A stretch of DNA of 26,772 nt from Dipetalonema caudispina (Eukaryota > Nematoda > Chromadorea > Rhabditida > Onchocercidae). The translations under genes and the position numbers were made by a program. How positions within the stretch are numbered: the first letter of the stretch is position 1; every line of letters begins with the position of its first letter. Below, piece by piece: positions 20,641 through 26,772 of this stretch. The notes under the pieces were generated by a model. That model was given only the letters and a program-made list of their open reading frames with translations. It had not been told where the DNA came from and ran no database searches. The stretch is taken from contig JABVXV010000237.1 of assembly GCA_013365325.1 (NCBI GenBank), positions 72,501-99,272 of the forward strand. The letters are read 5' to 3'.

Positions 20641-23600
20641 TTAAATGGTAATCATAATGATAAAACCAATAAGTGGAAGATAAGGTTTCATCATTGTTCC
20701 AAGAATTGGTGTACTAAGCATGCGATCAACAATCCACCAATATACTTTAAATTGAAAACGACCCCAACTAAGTCGTGTCCTGGATACTTCAATTTTACCA
20801 TCTTCCATTCGTTTTCTTGCGAGATCTACTGCAGTTTGATTACATACCTGTAAATTTTAAAATTATTGCTAATTAATAATATGTCAAAATAAGAGGAATA
20901 ATCATATAATATCATTTATCACATTAATTCTAACGTAATTGTCACAGATATATGTGAAAGATTATGCATCAAAAAAAATTGATAATATAATATAATTTGA
21001 TTAATTTGAATGTTTTTCTTTCCTTCTTTCCCTCTCTCTCTCTTTTGTCATGCTTTACTCTAATAAAACGTTAAGAGCAACAATACAATTATAAGTAATT
21101 TAATAATTAAACAGAATGATGATAGTTTTAATTTCAGTTTGATTACGAAGAAAATTTGAAATGAAAATGAAAATTATATTTGCAATTGTCATAATAGCAA
21201 ATCATATACCCTATGATTATCGCTGTTCATAAAATAAAATCCAAATTTGGCTAATTGCATTAATTTTGAACCACCATCTGTTTCACAGTCGAGTTGAAGA
21301 ATGTAAGGTGGATTTTTCTGATCGGTATACATCCATTCCCATGAATTTGCAATTCTAAAAAATTAATATTTGAACTTTTACATAGCAACCATTTTAACAA
21401 TTTTAAACAAAAACTTCATGATAGAAAAAAAAAAATTGTATTTTACTAATATGTCAATAAATCAGCGTTAGATGATATTCAACATGTTGATACACTATCA
21501 GAAGCGATCATATTTACAAATAAACTTTTGTCCAATCCGATCCGACTTATTTATCAGAAATTTTTCGTAGACTGATAATAATATGTTAACATATCAACAA
21601 CAGCAACAATTAAGTATTGGTAATATTTACTTAATTACATACTTATTACTGATATTTACAACATACTTACTTATGCGGGATATAATGACATTTTGGTTCT
21701 TTCCATGTGTGGCACTGATGTATCATAATACCCATATCCGGTGTATACCAATGGGCTAATTTACGGGCCACAGCTTCGAAGAATTTCACCGTACTATTAT
21801 TTGCATGTACGAAAAAATTTGCACCTATAATTAAGATAGGTTAAACTTACTGTATGATAGGTTAACTCTTATCATAAATAAATAATCTATCCATGCTAAT
21901 AATGATCAGATGATAAAGTGATAATAGAGAATAATAAAGAAAGAAGTAAAGAAAAGAAAGTGTATTAATTATTAATTATAATATGATAATATTCATTTTT
22001 AAATGTTTTTGTTCTTTTTTTAAAATTTTCATATATATTTGAATAAATATTGTCAGAAAGAAGAGTTCAAATTTCATTTTAATCCCAAATATTTTCGAAC
22101 AGAAAATCAAATTACCTGTGTAAAATTTCAAAAATTGGCAAGAAAAAAGTTTTTTTTTTAAAAAATTCGAAATAAATTTGCAGGTCATCATGAAAAAACT
22201 TCTGCTTCCTACTTTTTTTTTATGACAATTATATCATCAAAATAAACAGGTTTCAAAAAAAGGCAAATTGGATCACCCCCAAAAAAAAAGTCCATCCAAA
22301 ATTAATAAAAATTTCTTGATGAATTATGATTCAATTTCAAAGTGTCATTTACATTTTCAAAAACTCCAATTAATATTCCTCAAAATTCTACTCTCTTTAA
22401 CCTTCGATGATGCAAACCTTACTGTCATATTTAGCTTATTTTAGTTCAAAACTAATCAATTTTTAAATCTTATTGAATAAGATTTCAAAAAGTAAATAGG
22501 TAAAAGTATGGGAAAAACGATTGACAGTAATGGAAAAAGATTTAATTAATACAAGCATTTATCAAATGTTTTCGCAGTTTTTTTTTTAATGAATCCTAAT
22601 TAAAAAAAAAAAAAACGATTTCTTTCTTTTTTTCAAAATATTAAAAAAGCATTTTTAATAATTGTAATTATAAAAAAAGAAAAATTATTTCTCAAAAAAT
22701 TACAATTTTAATTTCAAAGATTTTTTATCAATGATATGATATGCATGCTTATTTATTTTCTTATTTTACTCTAATTTAATCAATTATCCTAACAATTCCA
22801 ATTTTCACATTTCGATTTATCCGAAAATTCTACATAGGATCGTTTTGTCTTGCTGATAGCATAAAATCATTCCGGACACTGCCGGATTTCAATCATATCC
22901 TACTGGATGAAATACATGATACTAGCTGTCTAATTATCAATTAAATTATAGTTTTTATTTAGAATAAAAATAAAAAATTATTTATGCATTTTTTTTCCAG
23001 AATAAGAAACAAATATAACAAAATAGAAAAGTTTTCAATATATATTCTTTTAATGTTTATTATTTACAATAATATATCAATTTATTACATGTATCATGTC
23101 TGTCCATCATTTTCTCTCGGTTTATCCTTGTCTTTCTGATTTTCAAACATCAAATGAATAATGACTTTCTTATCTATGAAACTTAATTGACCTCTTTCCG
23201 ATTCCAATCAAATGATTTAAAAGATAATATCATGGGTAATTTCTCTATTCTTTTCCACACAATGCAATCCTATCTTATCTTTTCATCTCTTAAAAGAAAA
23301 AAAAAAAGGAAAAAAGTAACAACAAATTATAAGATCTTATCACATTTAAAAGGGAATAAAGTTTAATACTTAACTTAAAATATAAACCAGAAAGTGAATT
23401 TCATAACGGAAAATGCAAACAGACAGCAATGTTTTGCTAAATAAATTTAAAAATAAAGAAACCTGTATGAAAACAAAGAACCAGAAATTTGTTATTAGAA
23501 CAAAAAAAAAAAAACTGAAATAATTTTACGATAAGATATGTAAATTTTCTTGAACAAAATTTAATAAATACTATGATATCTAAAGTTATAAATCATTTAG

Positions 23601-25739
23601 CTTCCTTTCCATATTTGATATATCATTCAAATAAATCATTTAGCTTAATTCTAAACATAAAATTTCACTATTAAAATTTTACAATTAAAACATTTTATGG
23701 TAAAAAACATTTAATTCATTAAATTGCAACATATTAAAGCATTTGGTAATCATATTTATGATTAAATTATCACATATAATTTTGATAATAAATCATTTAG
23801 CTTAATCTTAATTCTATTTACGATTAACAATTTGTCATATGCTTCTTGTAAATCACTCCTACTTCATATATTCATGAGTAAGGAAAAATTATCATTACCA
23901 AATTTGAGCTCTTAGTAATCAATTCTCTACAACAATTGTCGTAATCTTCAAATCTTTTACAACTATTGATATTGATTCATCTATTATTTCAATCAATTCT
24001 ATCCAAACTATTGCTTTCATCATACAATCAATAAAACAAACAAACCATTAATCCATTCGGCTCGTTGAGAAATATTATCGAAACCGATCTGATCGAAGAT
24101 TGCATCATATTCATAATTTTCCTCGAAACCCAAATCGAAGATATTCTTAAACCAAAATGTATCCTGTTGCATCATCCAAAATGATTTGCCTTTTTTCAAC
24201 AAACATACGGCCATATTAGCACGAAGTAAATACAATGTCTGATAGGCACCTTCGGCAAAACTGAATGGTTCCTGAAATTTTGTAATTTTAATAATAATTT
24301 AATTTCATTCAATTGATTTCATTCAATTAAAATTAATTCTTTCCCAAGGATTTTATTTCTACTTTACTGGAATTCATTTAAAATTAATTCTGTTCTATAT
24401 TCACTTTACCTTAATTAAACTTAATTCACTCCAAATCCTTATTGTTGCGACAATATATTACAATATGGCCCATACTAATTCCAGCAACAATCTTTTTATG
24501 TGCTAACTGTTAGATGAGCGCTAAAAAATGACAAGACCGATAATCGATTTAATTTGATTTAACTTAATTTCGAGTTAATCATTAAGATATTTACTTCTAA
24601 AAATGCTAATAAAAGATTATCGATCACATTGTGATCGATTTGTCCCTTTTTTTTTTTCACATTCAACAAAGCACAAAATAAAACATTTTGAATGCTTAAA
24701 AGTTTCCGAAATTTAAAAATACTTTAGTTCTTAGTTGATTATTCCCATCAAAATTTAACATATCTCTTTCGAAAAGAGCTATATAAGCTCTAATAAAAAA
24801 TAAGTTTTAAAGAGAAAATAATAATAATGTAATACTTACATACAAACTTGGTGTTGGCCAGTATACTTGCCTTATATTGGGCCAATATTCATTTAACACA
24901 TCTCTTGCTACATGATCCAATGTGACAAAAATTAGCCTGAAAATTTTAAGGAAAACAATAATTTTAGATGAAAATTAAAATGTTTTTGTATACTAGTATC
25001 CTAATATGAAGCAAATTGATCAATGAATAAATGATGTATTAAATGATAGCAATATCGATTAGTTCCAGAGGAATCAATTAATGGAGGAAACTAATTGCTA
25101 ATGATGAATGATGATGACAGGAAATTGATTGAATATATATAAATAAAGAGCTAACCTTTCATGAACACCATTCATATCACGCGTATTACACAGGAAATTG
25201 AAGGTCATATTGAGGGCATGCTGATTGAGAAGGAAAATGGCTGGCGGTTTACGGAATTCATGATCCAATGACCATAATAATTTTTGAAAAGTACTGGAAC
25301 TAGCAATAACTTCTTCAGATACTGTATGACTGTGTTCTTTTACATATCGTACAGCTGCTGTAGCATTCAAAGTTTTCCGAATAGCCAAAATACCAATACT
25401 AAACCATAATAAATAGGTACCATAACAACACCATTTATAGAATATTTCAGGAAGTCGTGATTGCGTTGAATTTCGTAAATTTTTCAGCCGTAATCGAATA
25501 TTATCAGAATGATCATCTGATGAAATATCATTGATATTTGCTGAATTCAACGGTGATGATAATTGTATCACATCTGTTTCTGAATCATCAGTCTTTTTGT
25601 TGATTCGTTGACGGATACTGGTATCAGGATTAAATTGTTTCGAAGCAGTTGATCTTTTAGCAACATTTATGGCACTATCAACGAATTCATCGATATGAGA
25701 ATTCCGTGGATCATATTCCAACAGTTGTGCTGTATGCAT
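20641..25739 (-). CDS. Type II membrane nucleotide-diphospho-sugar transferase (gene B)
   Basis: Six exons on the minus strand: 25739-25156, 24936-24840, 24271-24046, 21824-21671, 21354-21210, 20847-20641. All junctions have GT/AG sites and matching phases, giving 1413 bases and 470 residues. Residues 1-100 are polar and Ser/Asp-rich, with a basic RLRLKNLRN before a helix at about 101-120 (WCCYGTYLLWFSIGILAI). This predicts a cytosolic N-terminus and a Golgi-lumen catalytic domain. Sequons lie at Asn125 and Asn177. The catalytic region shows FVTLDHVA, EYWPNIRQVYWP, a nucleotide-site-like WMMQQDTFWFKN (Asp264), YDAIFDQIGF, NGGANFFVHANNSTVKFF, CHTWKEPKCHYIPH and YILQLDCETDGG followed by GFYF. 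This order matches the PF03407 type of glycosyltransferase; donor and acceptor sugars are unknown. The usual DxD reads QQDT. The C-terminus (PYLPLIGFIIMITI) is a second hydrophobic segment. The start at 25739 is the first ATG after an acceptor-like CTCAAG; an in-frame hydrophobic stretch upstream has no ATG. Confidence 0.9.
21825..24045 (-). other. Large intron 3 of gene B
   Basis: This 2.2-kb intron is several times longer than the other gene B introns. It contains poly-A and poly-T runs and three copies of AAATCATTTAGCTT (23590, 23633, 23790). I see no nested gene: the minus-strand open frame at 21976-22191 is Phe/Lys-rich noise. Confidence 0.75.
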
Positions 25740-25862
25740 TGAAATGGCACTTGAGATCGAAAATAGAAGAAAAAAAACAGAAAGGAAGAAAAATATGAAA
25801 TTTTAGAAAATACTTCTTTCGCTGTTAGATTAAAACGAACCACATTTGTCCAAATTATATCG

Positions 25863-25897
<35 letters not shown>

Positions 25898-26395
25898 TAA
25901 AAAAGCAAATCAGGAATGATGTAGATATTGCAGGAAAATATTATGAAAATTATTTGATTGAATGCAAATCATAGAAAAAAAAAAAAAAAAAATAGCTGAC
26001 ATTTATGTCATTCAAAAAATGAGAAAATAGGAACATTCAAAATGAATTAAAAGATTAAATGGAAGGCAAAATGCTGTATGTATGTAATGATAGAGCAGGT
26101 AAAATTAATGATTACTGCTTTTTTCAATGATTTGTCGTTAAAAGTTTTTTTTTTTTTTTTTTTCACTTTTATTGTTTAAATTTGAGTAACCTGAAATGCA
26201 TCAAAGGAAAAAGTCAAAAGAGTTTTATTTCCATTCATCAGACAAAACTATCATTGTTGTAAAGATGGAAATACTTTATCGACAGACAATGAAAGATCGC
26301 TCAATCATTTTTCATGGAACTTTGTAAAGGGTCTTTTTGTTAATTAACAATCAAAACCCTTTCTTTTTCCTCTTTATTTTTCAAAAATCACAAAA
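25740..26395. other. Region upstream of gene B, no gene seen
   Basis: AT-rich, with A runs at about 25866-25894 and 25975-25991 and a T run near 26145-26162. The gene B promoter and any 5' untranslated exon would lie here, but I recognise no motif. A pyrimidine-rich stretch on the minus strand just above 25739 ends in CTCAAG and could be a trans- or cis-splice acceptor about 10 bases before the ATG. Confidence 0.5.
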
Positions 26396-26498
26396 TGACA
26401 GAATTGAAACACAATGTCATCAAAGGAGAAATCTATTTTTATCACTGTTATCAACATGCTATCGTTATTACTATCATTATTGTCACTGTCACTACTTT

Positions 26499-26772
<274 letters not shown>

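Overview
This is a strongly AT-rich eukaryotic window with many homopolymer runs, interrupted (ATT)n microsatellites and small exons. The introns have GTAAGT/GTAAT-type donors and TTTTCAG/TTTAG-type acceptors. Gene style, a possible spliced-leader acceptor one base before an ATG, and the protein families point to a nematode. A parasitic, filarial-like (clade III) worm is my best guess, but the species cannot be named from the sequence. There are no bacterial operons, rRNA, tRNA or CRISPR arrays that I can see. Most long open frames are chance frames in AT-rich DNA or single exons of spliced genes.

Layout. (1) 1-4253: no confident gene, only short-period decayed tandem repeats. (2) 4254-5814: faint plus-strand exon candidates, including a membrane-helix exon, interrupted by a 480-bp segment (4703-5182). 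That segment is an inverted, about 99.2% identical copy of part of the next gene. (3) 5952-13861, plus strand: a 19-exon gene (gene A). It encodes a secreted protein of about 830 residues with a signal peptide and six tandem cysteine-rich modules, most ending in a CCC/CxC...C(N/D) motif like the last finger of Ly6/activin-receptor three-finger domains. I recognise no named orthologue. (4) 13862-20640: mostly non-coding, with several weak exon candidates on both strands. (5) 25739-20641, minus strand: a clean six-exon gene (gene B) for a 470-residue type II membrane glycosyltransferase of the nucleotide-diphospho-sugar transferase family (PF03407-like). It has an atypical QQDT site where a DxD motif is expected. 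(6) 25740-26772: non-coding, ending in a long (ATT)n tract that runs off the window.

Genes A and B are convergent (tail to tail), about 6.8 kb apart. Both products enter the secretory pathway: A as a secreted or surface cysteine-rich protein, B as a probable Golgi enzyme. Nothing in the sequence links their functions. The most striking feature is the inverted duplication of gene A exons 12-13 just upstream of the gene's own start. It could be a recent rearrangement, a source of antisense or double-stranded RNA, or an assembly artefact. A second point is that gene A does not close in frame between exons 15 and 16, so either a piece of the model is missing or the gene carries a break.
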